A DNA stretch of 64,000 nt from NCBI GenBank assembly GCA_963678075.2, contig CAXXPK010000003.1:620001-684000 (forward strand). Direction: 5' to 3'. Below, one piece after another: positions 1 through 10,409 of this stretch. The notes below the pieces were generated by a model, which worked only from the letters and a program-made list of their open reading frames with translations, did not search any database and was not told where the DNA came from. The DNA is from Oleispirillum sp963678075 (GTDB taxonomy: Bacteria > Pseudomonadota > Alphaproteobacteria > Rhodospirillales > Rhodospirillaceae). The stretch's first letter is position 1. Every line of letters begins with the position of its first letter. The position numbers were made by a program, and so were the translations under genes.

Positions 1-901
1 GCCGGCCAAACGGGACGTAGTGTCGTCCGACCGCGCCGGACGGTTGGCGGTGACCGCCACGTCCTCGAACCCGCGATCCAGCAAATCGGCGGTGCGTTGA
101 TCGCGCCAGCGGGCGGTGTTGCCGCCCATCACCACCGCGATCAGGCGGTGGTTGTCGCGAACGGCGGAGGCCGCGAGGTTGAAGCCGGTCTTCAGTCCAT
201 CGGTGCCGGGATAGTGCGCCACCAGATTGTTGTGGGTGGGGATGGTCTGTCCCTCGTGGTCGAGTTCCTTGAGGGAGAAGTACTTGTAATACTTCGGGAA
301 GTCACGTTGCAGCGCGCGCCAAGCGGGCCAGGTCGCGGGCGGTGGTGACCTGATCGCGGTGATGCAGGCCGGATGCGTTGCAGAAGGTGGTGCGCGACAT
401 TCCCAGTTGCCGCGCCTTCGCGGTCATTCGCGACGCGAAAGCGACTTCGCTGGCCGCCAGATTTTCGGCGACGGTGACGGCGACATCGTTGGCCGATTTG
501 ATGATCAGGGCCTCGATCGCGGTATGGACCGAGATTTTCTGACCGCACCTTAAGCCCAGGCTGCTGGGTGGCTGACGTTCCGCCCGCGCGCTGACCGCCA
601 GCGGACTGCGCAGGGTGACGTGACCGGCCTCCAAATTCTCGAACAGAAGATAGAGGGTCATCATCTTGGTCAGCGACGCGGGGTGATTCTGGGTGTCCGC
701 GTTTTCGGCATAGATGGTGCGGACGGTGTTGGTGTCTATCACGAACGAGGCGTATTTCGCCAGCGCCAATCCGGGGGTGAAGAGCAGCAGCAACAGGTCC
801 AAGGCCGAGGCCCGGATGGGGCGGGTCGGCCTGGGGGTCCCACGTGTGCCTTGAATCGGCGCCTTGAGCGAGGCGGTCATGGCCGTCACGCGCTCATCCA
901 T
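1..901 (-). pseudogene. D-alanyl-D-alanine carboxypeptidase (PBP5/6 family), frameshifted, 3' end outside window
   Basis: Serine-type DD-carboxypeptidase that trims peptidoglycan pentapeptides in the periplasm. ATG 901 (MDERVT) is chosen because GAGGA lies about nine bases upstream. A hydrophobic signal segment covers residues ~31-48. The catalytic SxxK motif (ASLTK, Ser76) and the SAN motif (~136) are clear. Near position 325 the frame ends after LARLARA, and the same protein resumes in another frame with LQRDFPKYYKYFS and a KTG motif (184-192). KTG is followed at once by FNLAAS, whereas the family normally has about six more residues ending in ASG between them. So there are two lesions: a frame-changing indel and an apparent 18-bp deletion at the third catalytic motif. 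The family call is firm; inactivity is inferred. Confidence 0.85.
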
Positions 902-1133
902 CGGAAACGTCCTCAAACCAGAAACGATGTACGGTATCCCTTGCGGTCTTGGCCGCCGCCCCGGTTTCCCCCGAGGTTCGTTAACGTCACCATAAGATAT
1001 CGACGACTCGGCTGTCCAGGCCAATTTTCCCGCCGAGTCGCGGTGAATCGACCGATTGTGCGTTATGCCCTGGATTCTTGCCGCGCAAGGCCCCAAAATC
1101 CAAGGATGTTTTCAGAAAAGGGGGAAAGCGCCA

Positions 1134-1859
1134 ATGACGCGGGTAAAGGGAAACGGTTTCTCATGCGGCGCTTCGGCGCTGGCGCTGCTGGTCCTGGCCG
1201 GGTGCGCCGCGACCGGCGAGGTTGAGGGCCCGGCGGTGCGGCGCCTGACCTGGTTCTCGTTCCTTTCGGGGGACGATCTGCGGGCGTCGTGCGCGGCGGG
1301 CCAGACCAGCCTGCGCCTTGTCCACAACGCAATCTGGGACGAGGACGTGCGGGTGGTCGAGGCTAAGGGGCCGGTCGGCGGCGCGATGGCTGTGCGCGAG
1401 CAATTGTTTCTGCGTATCGACTGGTCGAATTTGAAGATCGGCGTGGACGATCCGCGCATGCCCTGGCGTGGCGAGAAGGTGGGCGGCGCATGGACGGCGG
1501 AACAGGCGGCGGCGGTGGTCGCGGCGCTGCGAGCCGACCAGGCATTCACCCCTCTTTTCCAGCCGCTGCGCCTGGTCGGGCAGGGGTTCTTCTGGACCGG
1601 CACCGGCTGTTTGGACGGGAAGCCCTGGTTCCATGCCTGGGCCTATCCGTCGACGGCCTATGACGGGCTGTCCTTCCCCGATGCGGTGCAGCGGGTGTTG
1701 CCGTCGAAGGGCGTCTTCGCCGAGGCCTATGCCCCGTCCTCGCCCTACCCCGATCAGCGGCGGCACGACGACCGGACGTTTTTCCTGACCGCGACGACGG
1801 ACGGTATTTTCGGGCGCTTGAATCTGCCCGCGCCACCGGTTTCGCGTATGTTGCCGTAA
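1134..1859 (+). CDS. Putative outer-membrane lipoprotein, function unknown
   Basis: The start at ATG 1134 (MTRVKG) is preceded by a strong purine run (GGGGGAAAG) and gives a type II signal peptide: a short basic N-terminus, a hydrophobic stretch and the lipobox LAGC at about residue 23. The mature part, about 215 residues, is rich in Trp and aromatic residues and has no motif I recognise. A longer reading frame upstream lacks signal-peptide character. It lies in its own short unit between the divergent carboxypeptidase gene and clpS. The lipoprotein assignment rests on the lipobox; no function can be given. Confidence 0.7.
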   Translation: MTRVKGNGFSCGASALALLVLAGCAATGEVEGPAVRRLTWFSFLSGDDLRASCAAGQTSLRLVHNAIWDEDVRVVEAKGPVGGAMAVREQLFLRIDWSNLKIGVDDPRMPWRGEKVGGAWTAEQAAAVVAALRADQAFTPLFQPLRLVGQGFFWTGTGCLDGKPWFHAWAYPSTAYDGLSFPDAVQRVLPSKGVFAEAYAPSSPYPDQRRHDDRTFFLTATTDGIFGRLNLPAPPVSRMLP

Positions 1860-1994
1860 GGCGCGCGGACCCGAGTTTTCTTATCGGGGGGGTCCGCCGT
1901 TCCCAGGCTTCCCCCATATCAAGAGCGAACGTTGCGGTTCGTGGAGGGGGAGGTGTCGAGGACGATGCGGCAACGGGTTGAAGGTGTTGAAAAG

Positions 1995-2336
1995 ATGTGG
2001 CCGCCGCGGATGGGTGAGGAACGGCCGTCGGATGAGGACGATGGGCGCGTCGGCGTCTCGGTGCAGGCGCGTGTCCTGGTCAAGCGACCGTCGATGTATC
2101 GCGTGCTGCTGTTGAACGACGATTTCACGCCGATGGAGTTCGTGGTTCACGTGCTGGAGCGGATTTTCAACAAAAGTCACGAGGAGGCGACGGAAATCAT
2201 GCTCAAGGTCCACCATCGCGGGGTCGGGGTGTGCGGCGTCTTCACCTTCGAGGTCGCCGAAACCAAGGCCGGACAGGTGATGGATCTGGCCAAACGGAAT
2301 CAGCATCCGTTGCAGTGCACGATCGAAAAGGAGTAA
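1995..2336 (+). CDS. clpS: ATP-dependent Clp protease adaptor ClpS
   Basis: Small adaptor that delivers N-degron substrates to ClpAP. The conserved core is plain: RPSMYRVLLLNDDFTPMEF, then VVHVLERIFNK and HHRGVGVCGVF, which form the N-end-rule residue pocket and the ClpA-binding face. The protein is about 113 residues from ATG 1995, normal for the family; the frame remains open upstream to about 1932, so the start is not certain. The stop is six bases before clpA, the standard clpS-clpA arrangement in Proteobacteria. It appears intact. Confidence 0.95.
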   Translation: MWPPRMGEERPSDEDDGRVGVSVQARVLVKRPSMYRVLLLNDDFTPMEFVVHVLERIFNKSHEEATEIMLKVHHRGVGVCGVFTFEVAETKAGQVMDLAKRNQHPLQCTIEKE

Positions 2337-2341
2337 CGCCG

Positions 2342-4648
2342 ATGTTGTCGCGCAATCTCGAACGCAGTCTGCACCGTGCCCTTGCTGAGGCGACGGCCCG
2401 CCGTCACGAGTACGCGACGCTGGAGCATCTGCTTTATGCCCTGGCCGAAGATCGCGACGCGGTGGCGGTGATGCGCGCCTGCGGCGTCGATGTCGAAAAA
2501 TTGCGCGGCGACATCGAAGCCTTCATGGATACCGAGTTGATCTCCCTGACCTCGGACGATGTTTCGCCCGACCCGAAGCCGGCCGCGGGTTTTCAGCGGG
2601 TGGTGCAGCGGGCGGTGATTCACGTCCAGTCCTCGGGACGGGAAGAGGTGACCGGGGCCAACATTCTGGTTTCGATGTTTTCGGAACGCGAAAGCCACGC
2701 CGTCTATTTCTTGCAGTTGCAAGAAATGTCGCGCCCGGACGCGGTCAACTATATCGCCCATGGCATCGCCAAGAATCCGGACATGGTCGAGCCGCGCCCG
2801 GTGCGCGGCGCCGACGACGAGGCGCCGAAGCCCGCCTTCAAGGCGCTGGCCGCCTATTGCATCGATTTGAATGAAAAGGCGCGGCAGGGGCGCATCGACC
2901 CCCTGATCGGCCGCGATGCCGAGACCGAACGCACCATCCAGGTGCTGTGCCGCCGCACCAAGAACAACCCGCTTTACGTCGGCGATCCCGGCGTCGGCAA
3001 GACCGCGCTGGCCGAGGGACTGGCGCTGAAAATCGTCGATGGCGCGGTGCCCGAGGTGCTGGCCGATGCCACCGTGTTCGCGTTGGACATGGGGGTGTTG
3101 CTGGCCGGGACCCGCTATCGCGGCGATTTCGAGGAACGCCTGAAGCAGGTGATCAAGGAAATGGAGGCCTATCCCGGCGCGGTGCTGTTCATCGACGAGA
3201 TTCACACCCTGATCGGCGCCGGGGCCACCACCGGCGGCTCGATGGATGCGTCCAATTTGCTGAAACCGGCGCTGGCGGCGGGCAACCTGCGGTGCATCGG
3301 CTCCACCACCTACAAGGAATTCCGCAACCAGTTCGAAAAGGATCGCGCCCTGGTCCGTCGTTTTCAGAAGATTGACGTGCCGGAGCCGACCCGCGACGAC
3401 GCGGTGAAGATTCTGAAGGGCCTGAAGCCGTATTACGAGGCCTTCCACGGGGTGCGCTATACCCTTCCGGCGATCGAGGCGGCGGTGGATCTGTCGCTGC
3501 GCTACATCTCGGACCGCAAGTTGCCGGACAAGGCGATCGACGTCATTGACGAGGTCGGCGCGGCGCGCATGTTGCTGCCCCCGGCGAAGCGCCGCCGGAC
3601 CGTGACGGTCGCCGATATCGAGGCGGTGGTGGCGAAAATCGCCCGCATTCCACCGAAGGCGGTGTCCAAGGACGATCGCGCCGCCTTGAAGACGCTGGAT
3701 CGCGACTTGAAGACCGTGGTCTTTGGTCAGGAGGCCGCGATCGACGAGCTTTCCTCCGCGATCAAGCTGGCGCGGGCCGGTCTGCGTGATCCGGAAAAGC
3801 CGATCGGCAACTATCTGTTTTCTGGTCCGACCGGCGTCGGCAAGACCGAGGTGGCGCGCCAACTGGCGAAAATCCTGGGGATCGAACTGATCCGTTTCGA
3901 CATGTCCGAGTACATGGAACGCCACACCGTGTCGCGGCTGATCGGCGCGCCGCCCGGTTATGTCGGGTTCGCTCAGGGCGGGCTGTTGACCGACGCGGTG
4001 GACCAGCATCCCCATTGTGTGCTGTTGCTGGACGAGCTTGAAAAAGCCCACAACGACGTCTTCAACATTCTGTTGCAGGTGATGGACCACGGGCATTTGA
4101 CCGACCACGCGGGCAAGTCGGTGGACTTCCGCAACGTGATCTTGATCTTGACCACCAATGCCGGGGCCTCCGATTTGGCGCGGGCGCCGCTGGGGTTCGG
4201 GCGGGGGCAGCGCCAGGGCGAGGACAAGGAGGCGATCGAACGTCTGTTCACGCCGGAATTCCGCAATCGCCTGGACGCGATCATCGCCTTTGCCCACCTG
4301 ACCCCGGAAATCGTGCTGAAGGTGGCGGACAAATTCGTGCTGCAGTTGGAAATCCAGCTAGAGGATCGCGCGGTCGCCATCGAACTGACCCCGGCGGCGC
4401 GGGTTTGGCTGGCGGAGCGAGGCTTCGATCAGGCGTTCGGGGCGCGTCCCCTGGCGCGGGTCATCCAGGATCACGTCAAGAAGCCGTTGGCCGAGGAACT
4501 GCTGTTCGGCCGCCTGATGCACGGCGGCACGGTGCGGGTCGATGTCAAGGAGGGCGCCCTGACCTTCGTGATCGCCGAGGACGCGGCGCATCACCCGAAA
4601 CCTGGCGCGATGGACGACGCGGCCGAGCCGGAACTGGTGCCGGTTTAG
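2342..4648 (+). CDS. clpA: ATP-dependent Clp protease ATP-binding subunit ClpA
   Basis: Hexameric AAA+ unfoldase that feeds proteins to ClpP. The start ATG 2342 follows AAGGAG. The 768-residue product has the Clp N-terminal repeat domain (residues 1-145), AAA-1 with Walker A GDPGVGKT (~214) and Walker B LFIDEIHTLIGAG, and AAA-2 with Walker A GPTGVGKT (~495) and the sensor/Arg-finger region FGARPLARVI near the C-terminus. Length matches E. coli ClpA (758). Cotranscribed with clpS. No lesion is visible. Confidence 0.97.
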   Translation: MLSRNLERSLHRALAEATARRHEYATLEHLLYALAEDRDAVAVMRACGVDVEKLRGDIEAFMDTELISLTSDDVSPDPKPAAGFQRVVQRAVIHVQSSGREEVTGANILVSMFSERESHAVYFLQLQEMSRPDAVNYIAHGIAKNPDMVEPRPVRGADDEAPKPAFKALAAYCIDLNEKARQGRIDPLIGRDAETERTIQVLCRRTKNNPLYVGDPGVGKTALAEGLALKIVDGAVPEVLADATVFALDMGVLLAGTRYRGDFEERLKQVIKEMEAYPGAVLFIDEIHTLIGAGATTGGSMDASNLLKPALAAGNLRCIGSTTYKEFRNQFEKDRALVRRFQKIDVPEPTRDDAVKILKGLKPYYEAFHGVRYTLPAIEAAVDLSLRYISDRKLPDKAIDVIDEVGAARMLLPPAKRRRTVTVADIEAVVAKIARIPPKAVSKDDRAALKTLDRDLKTVVFGQEAAIDELSSAIKLARAGLRDPEKPIGNYLFSGPTGVGKTEVARQLAKILGIELIRFDMSEYMERHTVSRLIGAPPGYVGFAQGGLLTDAVDQHPHCVLLLDELEKAHNDVFNILLQVMDHGHLTDHAGKSVDFRNVILILTTNAGASDLARAPLGFGRGQRQGEDKEAIERLFTPEFRNRLDAIIAFAHLTPEIVLKVADKFVLQLEIQLEDRAVAIELTPAARVWLAERGFDQAFGARPLARVIQDHVKKPLAEELLFGRLMHGGTVRVDVKEGALTFVIAEDAAHHPKPGAMDDAAEPELVPV

Positions 4649-4673
4649 GGGCGCGCCGACGATGGGGGATGGA

Positions 4674-5471
4674 ATGGGAATCGGGATAAAGGGGCTTCGC
4701 GGCCTTGCGGTGGCCGGGGCGCTGTTGGCGGCGTCCATGGCCTGGGCGGGGACGGAGCAGGGGCGTGCCGCCTTGCGGTCCGGCGACATCGAAACCGCGC
4801 TGAAGGAATTGGGCGGCGCGGCACGCGGCGGCGATGCCGAGGCGCAGTATCTTTACGCGACGATGCTGAAGGATGGGGTGGGGGCCGGGTCTCCCGATCC
4901 GGCCGCCGCCCTGGCTTGGTACGAACGCGCCGCCAAGGCCGGCCATCCGTCGGCGCAGTTGAATCTCGGCTACATGCTGTTCCGGGGCGAGGGAGCCTCT
5001 TCCGACCGCGAGGCCGGGCTTTACTGGTACGAACGGGCGGCCGGGGGCGGTCTGGCGGAGGCGCAATACAACGCGGCCAAGATTTATTGGGACGGCGATG
5101 GGGTAAAGCGCGATCCGGTGCGGGCCCGCGCCCTGTTCGAGGCGGCGGCGAAACAAGGCCTGGCGGAGGCGCAGTTCGCCCTGGGCGTGGCGCTGATGGC
5201 CGAACCGGAGGCCGCCTTCGCCTGGTTCTCGCGAGCGGCGGCGCAGGGCGAGCCCCAGGCCTATGGCAAGCTGGCGGGGCTTTATACCCTGGGGCGCGGC
5301 GTTGAAAAAGATCTGGTCATGGCCGCGATGTGGGCGGTCCTGGCCGAGGGCGCTGGCGACCCGATGGCCGCGCAACTTCGTTTGAAGTTAGAGAACGATC
5401 TGACCCCGGAACAAAAGAGCGTGGCGATGGTCAAGGCCCGCGCCTTCGTTCCCCGCCGCGAGGAACCGTGA
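4674..5471 (+). CDS. Secreted Sel1-like repeat protein
   Basis: A signal peptide (LRGLAVAGALLAASMAWAG) is followed by about five Sel1/TPR-like repeats of 36 residues (for example AAALAWYERAAKAGHPSAQLN and the two following copies ending in AEAQ). Such proteins are solenoid protein-interaction scaffolds, often periplasmic. ATG 4674 is preferred over ATG 4662 because GGGGGAT precedes it at a usable distance; both give the same mature protein. It begins 25 bases after clpA and may be read through from that operon. The partner or role cannot be told from sequence. Confidence 0.8.
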   Translation: MGIGIKGLRGLAVAGALLAASMAWAGTEQGRAALRSGDIETALKELGGAARGGDAEAQYLYATMLKDGVGAGSPDPAAALAWYERAAKAGHPSAQLNLGYMLFRGEGASSDREAGLYWYERAAGGGLAEAQYNAAKIYWDGDGVKRDPVRARALFEAAAKQGLAEAQFALGVALMAEPEAAFAWFSRAAAQGEPQAYGKLAGLYTLGRGVEKDLVMAAMWAVLAEGAGDPMAAQLRLKLENDLTPEQKSVAMVKARAFVPRREEP

Positions 5472-5483
5472 TCGCCGGGGGGC

Positions 5484-8330
5484 TCAGACGAAGCCGCGCC
5501 AGTCTTTCAAAAAGGTTTCGAGCGCGGCGGCGCTCATCGGCCGCCCGATCATATAGCCTTGCAGCCAGTTGCACCCCGCATCGTCCAAGATGGTGCGTTG
5601 TTCAGGACGTTCCACGCCTTCGGCGACGACCTCCAATCCGATGTCGTGGGCGATCTGGATGATCGAGCCGATCAGATGTCGGTCATTCTGTTCCCGGTGC
5701 AGGTTGCGGATGAATTCCTTGTCCAGCTTCAGGGTGTCGAGCGGCAGGCGACGCAGATAGGTCAGCGATGAATAGCCGGTGCCGAAGTCGTCCAAGGCGA
5801 TTTTCAGTCCGGCATCCATCAGGGTCCGCAGGCGTTGGCTGCCAGCCTCGAACACGCCCATCAACTGGGTTTCCGTGATTTCCAGTTCGATCTGTCGAGG
5901 GTCGATGTTTTCGTGTTGCAGGATGTCCAGCACCTCTTGCTCGAAGCCGTGCTGCATCAACTGCACCACTGAGACGTTGATGCTGATGACGAAGTCCAGG
6001 TCCGGTGGCGGTCGCAGGCGTTTCAGATCCCGGCAGGCGTGGGTCAGTACCCAGCGCCCGATCGGGGCAATCAGGCCGGTTTCCTCGCAGGCCGGAATGA
6101 ACCGGTCCGGGGGAACCTGTCCCATCTCGGCGTCATTCCAGCGCAGCAGGACCTCCGCCCCGCGCAGGCGACCGCTGCGGCAGTCCACCTGTGGCTGGAA
6201 GTCGAGGGAGAACGCGTCGTGGTCTTTGGTATCTTGCAGTCGGTTGTGCAGTTGGATGCGCGCCACCGCCAGCTTCTTCATCTCCGGGCTGAAGCGCGAC
6301 AATTCTCCCTTGCCCAATTTCTTGGCTTGGTACATGGCGTTGTCTGCGTTCTGCAGCAGTTCGTCGAAACAGCCCCCGTCCTTCGGGTAAGAGGCGACCC
6401 CGGCACTGCAGGTTACGTAGAAACGGTGATCCTGGATATCGAAGGGGGCGCGGAAACTTTCCAGAAGTTTTGTCTGGAAGCCGGAGATGGCGGCATCCGA
6501 AAGGTTTTCCGCCACCAGAACGAATTCGTCGCTGCCCAGGCGGGAAACCACGATGTCCTTTCCCGCCACCAGCAACAGGCGTCGCGCTACCTCGATCAGC
6601 AACTGATCGCCCGCTCTGTAGCCTGAAGAATCTTTGATGTACTTGAAGTTATCCATGTCGATGAAGATGAGCGTCACTTCGCCGCAGTTATGTTTCAGGC
6701 GGGAAATGCCTTGATCGACGGTGGTGCGTAATTGTTCGCGGTTGGGTGGACCGGTCAGGGCGTCGTGAAAGGCAAGAAAAGCCACGCGCTGCTGGTGTTC
6801 CTTGGTCGCGGTGATGTCGGTGTACGAACCGACCATGTGATAAGGGGGGTCCCTGATCGTCGAACAGGGCCCGTCCGTTGGCTTGCAGCCAGATGTATTG
6901 ACCGTCGGCGCGGCGGATTCGGTATTCGTGTCGGTATTCCGCGGTTCGTCTCGCCAAGTGATCGTCCAGGTTGGCGCGGGCATTTTCCAGATCGTCGGGG
7001 TGGATCAGCGTGAACCAATGGTCGATGTCGGCGCAGTCGTCGGCGCTGTAACCCATGACCTCGCGTACGCGGCCGGACAGACCGCGTTGGCGGCTTGAGA
7101 TGTCCCAGTCCCAAATGATGTCGCGGGAGGCCTGCGCCGCCAGACGATAGCGTTCCTCGCTGCGTTGCAGGGCGGCCCGGCTTTTGTCCAGTTTCGAAAA
7201 GTTGGTCAGCAGGTCGGATTGGGCGCGGCGGCGCTGCCCGATGTTGATCAGCAGCAGGCCCACCAAGGTCAGCAAAAGGACGAAGCCGCCGCTGACCAGA
7301 AGCACCAGTTTCCAATAGGTCTCGATGAATGAAAAGGGCTTGCCGTGGATGCGGACGTTTGGTCCAAGCCTATCCAGGGCTAACCCAAAGCGACGTGCCG
7401 GGGCGTAATCGATGGTCGGGCGCAACGTTTCGCGATCCACCGGCGCAAGCATCGAAGCCGGAATGCCGTGCAGGATGCTGATCGCCAGTTTCGCGGCGGC
7501 CTGTCCTTCCAGTTGGCCGTCCAGGACCACGCCGCCGACCACGCCGGTTCCGATCATGTGATTGTAAAAGGTATAAACCGGGAAAGCCGAGGCGGCGGAA
7601 AAATGGCCGGCGAAGTTTTCCGGCGACATCACCAGTCCGGTCGCATCCCTGGCGTAGGATGCCAAAAGGACGAAGGAATCCTTGGGCAGCATGCCGAGGT
7701 TCTGCCGGATTTCGCCGAAGGTCAGGTTGCGCAGGACGTGCAACTCCAGCGGCGGAACGACTTTCGCCACGGCGTCGCGGATTTCCACCTCGAAGGCTTG
7801 GCTCGTCTCGGAACTGTCGTGAATGACATAGACTTGGCGATAGCCGGGGTTGAGTTTGCGCGCGAAGGCGATGGTTTCCTCCGGGTCCAGATACTCATAA
7901 ACGCCGGTGACGTTCGGCTGGTTCGCGGCCAGGGCCTTGGCGGTGTCGGGGAAGACGCCCGAGTACACCACCGGGGCGTGGCTGAACAGGGTGTCGCGGT
8001 GGTTTAAGGCAAAGATCAGCGCCGCGTCGTCGGTGGTGACGATCAGGTCTACCACCTGTTCTGCATAACGGTGCCAAAGCGTGGTTTCCATGTCTTTCAG
8101 GGTGGTTTGGGTCGGGTGCCGCTTCCAGTCCATGTAGACGACGTCTTTGGTCGCGTTGGGGACGGCCTTTTCCAGGGTTTCCAGGATGGTTTCCGACTGT
8201 TCGTCGGCCCAGTTGTAGCCCTTGTGATACGAGTTGAGGATCAATACGTGGGGGCGCGGGCCCACGCGAAGCCAAGGCCGGGTCCCAGTAGCAGCAAGAA
8301 CGTCATGCAGGCGGCGCGGAACAAGGTCAT
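5484..8330 (-). pseudogene. ABC-type binding domain-PAS-GGDEF-EAL cyclic-di-GMP protein with two frameshifts
   Basis: Reading from ATG 8330 (MTLFRAAC, with GGAAGAG upstream) the order is: signal peptide, periplasmic sugar-type ABC substrate-binding domain (HVLILNSYHKGYNW onwards, ~300 residues), a membrane segment, a PAS domain with DIIWDWD, a GGDEF domain and an EAL domain (EVLLRW, DDFGTGYSSL, VVAEGVE). The signal peptide and the binding domain are in different frames, joined in a run of five C near 8255. The PAS end and the GGDEF start are also in different frames, at six C near 6848. The GGDEF signature reads GSDEF and the EAL motif EVL, so cyclase activity is doubtful even if the frame were repaired. 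Both shifts are in short homopolymers, so base-calling errors are possible. Confidence 0.8.
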
Positions 8331-8443
8331 TTTGCACACTCTTCCACGCCACGGAATGGCGACGCCGGGAGGCGTTATGTCCCTGGTACATATGTGTCCA
8401 TTCGCGGAAGGCACATCAACCGGAGGAGAGGGCTTTCCGGGGG

Positions 8444-9031
8444 TCAGGTCCTTTCCAGGCAGGCCCGTCCGGTGGGGGCCGCCGGTGACGCGGTCAGCGC
8501 CGCGATCAGGGCCTCGGGGTTGCCGGCGATGGTCAGGGTCTCGCGCTGGGCCGACCTCAGGAAGCCTTCGGCCACCATGTCGTCCAGAAAGCCCAGCATG
8601 CAGTCATAGTACCCCTGCACGTTCAGCACGCCGCATGGTTTCGGGTGCAGGCCAAGCTGTCCCCAGGTCCAGACCTCGAAGAATTCCTCCAACGTGCCGA
8701 TGCCGCCCGGCAGCACCGCGAAGGCGTCGGACAGCCGCGCCATCATTGCCTTGCGTTCGTGCATCGATTCCACGATGTGGATCTCGTTCAGGCCGGTGTG
8801 GCCGACCTCGCGGTCCATCAGGAAGCGGGGAATTACCCCCACCACCTCGCCGCCCGCCGCCATTGCGGCATCGGCCAGACGTCCCATCAGGCCGACCTTG
8901 CCGCCGCCATAGACCAGTCGGATGCCGGCTTTCGCCAGCGCCATTCCGAAGGCTTCGGCGGAGTCTCCGTGGGCGACGCGCGCGCCGTGGCTGGAGCCGC
9001 AAAAAACACACACCGAACGCAACCCGCCCAT
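8444..9031 (-). CDS. LOG family protein (cytokinin riboside 5'-monophosphate phosphoribohydrolase type)
   Basis: Rossmann-type nucleotide phosphoribohydrolase of the LOG/TIGR00730 group, which cleaves N-glycosidic bonds of nucleoside monophosphates. The motif PGGIGTLEE and the conserved CVFCGSSHG and VYGGGKVGLMG segments are present. ATG 9031 (MGGLRS) has AAGGA eight bases upstream. The 195-residue product matches the family. It stands alone, convergent with the c-di-GMP gene's 5' region and divergent from gntP. Cytokinin activation is only one possible role in bacteria; the physiological substrate is unknown. Confidence 0.9.
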   Translation of the reverse strand: MGGLRSVCVFCGSSHGARVAHGDSAEAFGMALAKAGIRLVYGGGKVGLMGRLADAAMAAGGEVVGVIPRFLMDREVGHTGLNEIHIVESMHERKAMMARLSDAFAVLPGGIGTLEEFFEVWTWGQLGLHPKPCGVLNVQGYYDCMLGFLDDMVAEGFLRSAQRETLTIAGNPEALIAALTASPAAPTGRACLERT

Positions 9032-9223
9032 TTTACCGATCCTTGTCGAGTGTTCGGAAGCCCCCAAGTTTCGCGCAGCTTTTTACTTCCGGCAAGGAGG
9101 TTCCACGGCCCGTTCCAACGTCGCTGCGAAAGCAGCATGACACAGCTTGAAAGCTGACTGGGAAGCATGAGAAATTATCACATGTGGAATTTTTGAACCA
9201 CAATTTCCGGGAGAACACGCATC

Positions 9224-10342
9224 ATGTAGCTTATCGCCCTTCTGGTTCTCACCATTGCCTTTATCATTGTCGCGACGGCGAAGTTTAAGTTGCATCCGTT
9301 TCTGGCTTTACTGTTGATCGCGTTTGGATTCGGCATTCTGTCGGGTATGCCGCTCGACAAGGTGGTGAAGTCGGTCAACGACGGTTTTGGCGGCACCATC
9401 GGTTATATCGGCATCGTCATCATCCTGGGTTCGATGATCGGTGCGTTTTTGGAGAAATCGGGCGGCGCCTGGCGTCTGGCCGAAGGCATTCTGAAAATCA
9501 CCGGCAAAAAGAACGTTCCCCTGACCATGTCGATCATGGGCTACGTGGTATCGATTCCGGTGTTCTGCGATTCCGGGTTCGTCATTCTGTCGTCCCTGAA
9601 CAAGGCGCTGGCGAAGCGCGCGGGCATCACCCTGGCCTCCGGCGCGATCGCGCTCAGCCTTGAGCTTTACGCCACCCACACCATGGTGCCGCCGACTCCG
9701 GGCCCGATCGCGGCGGCGGGCATCATCAAGGCCGACTTGGGCCTGGTCATCATGTGGGGGCTGTTGATCGCCGCCATCGCTACCGCCGCCGGTTGGGTGT
9801 TCGCGGTCACCGTCGCGGCGAAGGTCGATGTGCCTCCCTACAAGGAAGGCGAGGAACCGGTCGCCCTGCCGTCGCTGGACGACGCGCCGTCGCCGCTGTC
9901 CAGCCTGTTGCCGATCGTCCTGCCGATCGTTCTGATCGTGCTGCGATCGATCGCGCTGTTCCCGACCAAACCGTTTGGGACCGGCGTCGCGCTGCAATTT
10001 CTCGACTTCATCGGGCAGCCGGTGGTGGCGCTTTTGATCGGCTTCGGTTTCGCGCTGTTGCTGCCGAAGAAGCCGGATAAGGAGATGCTTTCCGGTTCCG
10101 GCTGGCTGGGCGAGGCGATTCTCGCCGCCGCCACCATCATCATCATCACCGGTGCCGGCGGTTCGTTCGGCAAGGTGTTGCAGAACTCCGGCATCGCCAA
10201 GATGGTCGGCGAGCAGTTGTCGGTGACGCAGTTCTCGAACATGGATCCGAAGACCGGTTATCGTCTGCAAACCGGCGGTACCCTGGTGCAGGGTCTGGTC
10301 GGTGCGATCGCGGTTTGGGTCGCTGCCGCCGTCGTCCTGTAA
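9224..10342 (+). pseudogene. GntP-family gluconate:H+ symporter, stop at codon 2 and internal deletion
   Basis: The family start is recognisable at ATG 9224 behind CCGGGAGAA, but the second codon is TAG, followed in frame by LIALLVLTIAF, as expected for a GntP N-terminus (a CAG codon would fit). Translation might restart at TTG 9290. The body carries GntP membrane segments (FGILSGMPLDK, FCDSGFVILSSL, HTMVPPTPGPIAAAG). After GGSFGKVLQNSGIAK and GEQLSV the sequence jumps to TQFSNMDPKTGYRLQT; the family's intervening helices (about 70-80 residues) are missing, in frame. Total 372 codons against about 450. Likely gluconate or other sugar-acid uptake before decay, which fits the adjacent glycerate kinase gene. 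Confidence 0.85.
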
Positions 10343-10358
10343 CGTCCACGTCAACGCA

Positions 10359-10396
10359 CGAAGAAAGCGCCGCCCCCTGGGACGGCGCTTTCTTCG
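10359..10396. terminator. Bidirectional rho-independent terminator
   Basis: Arms CGAAGAAAGCGCCG and CGGCGCTTTCTTCG form a long stem around a short loop, with T-rich sequence on the right and A-rich on the left. It lies between the convergent ends of gntP and the glycerate kinase gene and probably serves both. Confidence 0.85.
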
Positions 10397-10409
10397 TTTC
10401 GATATCGCA

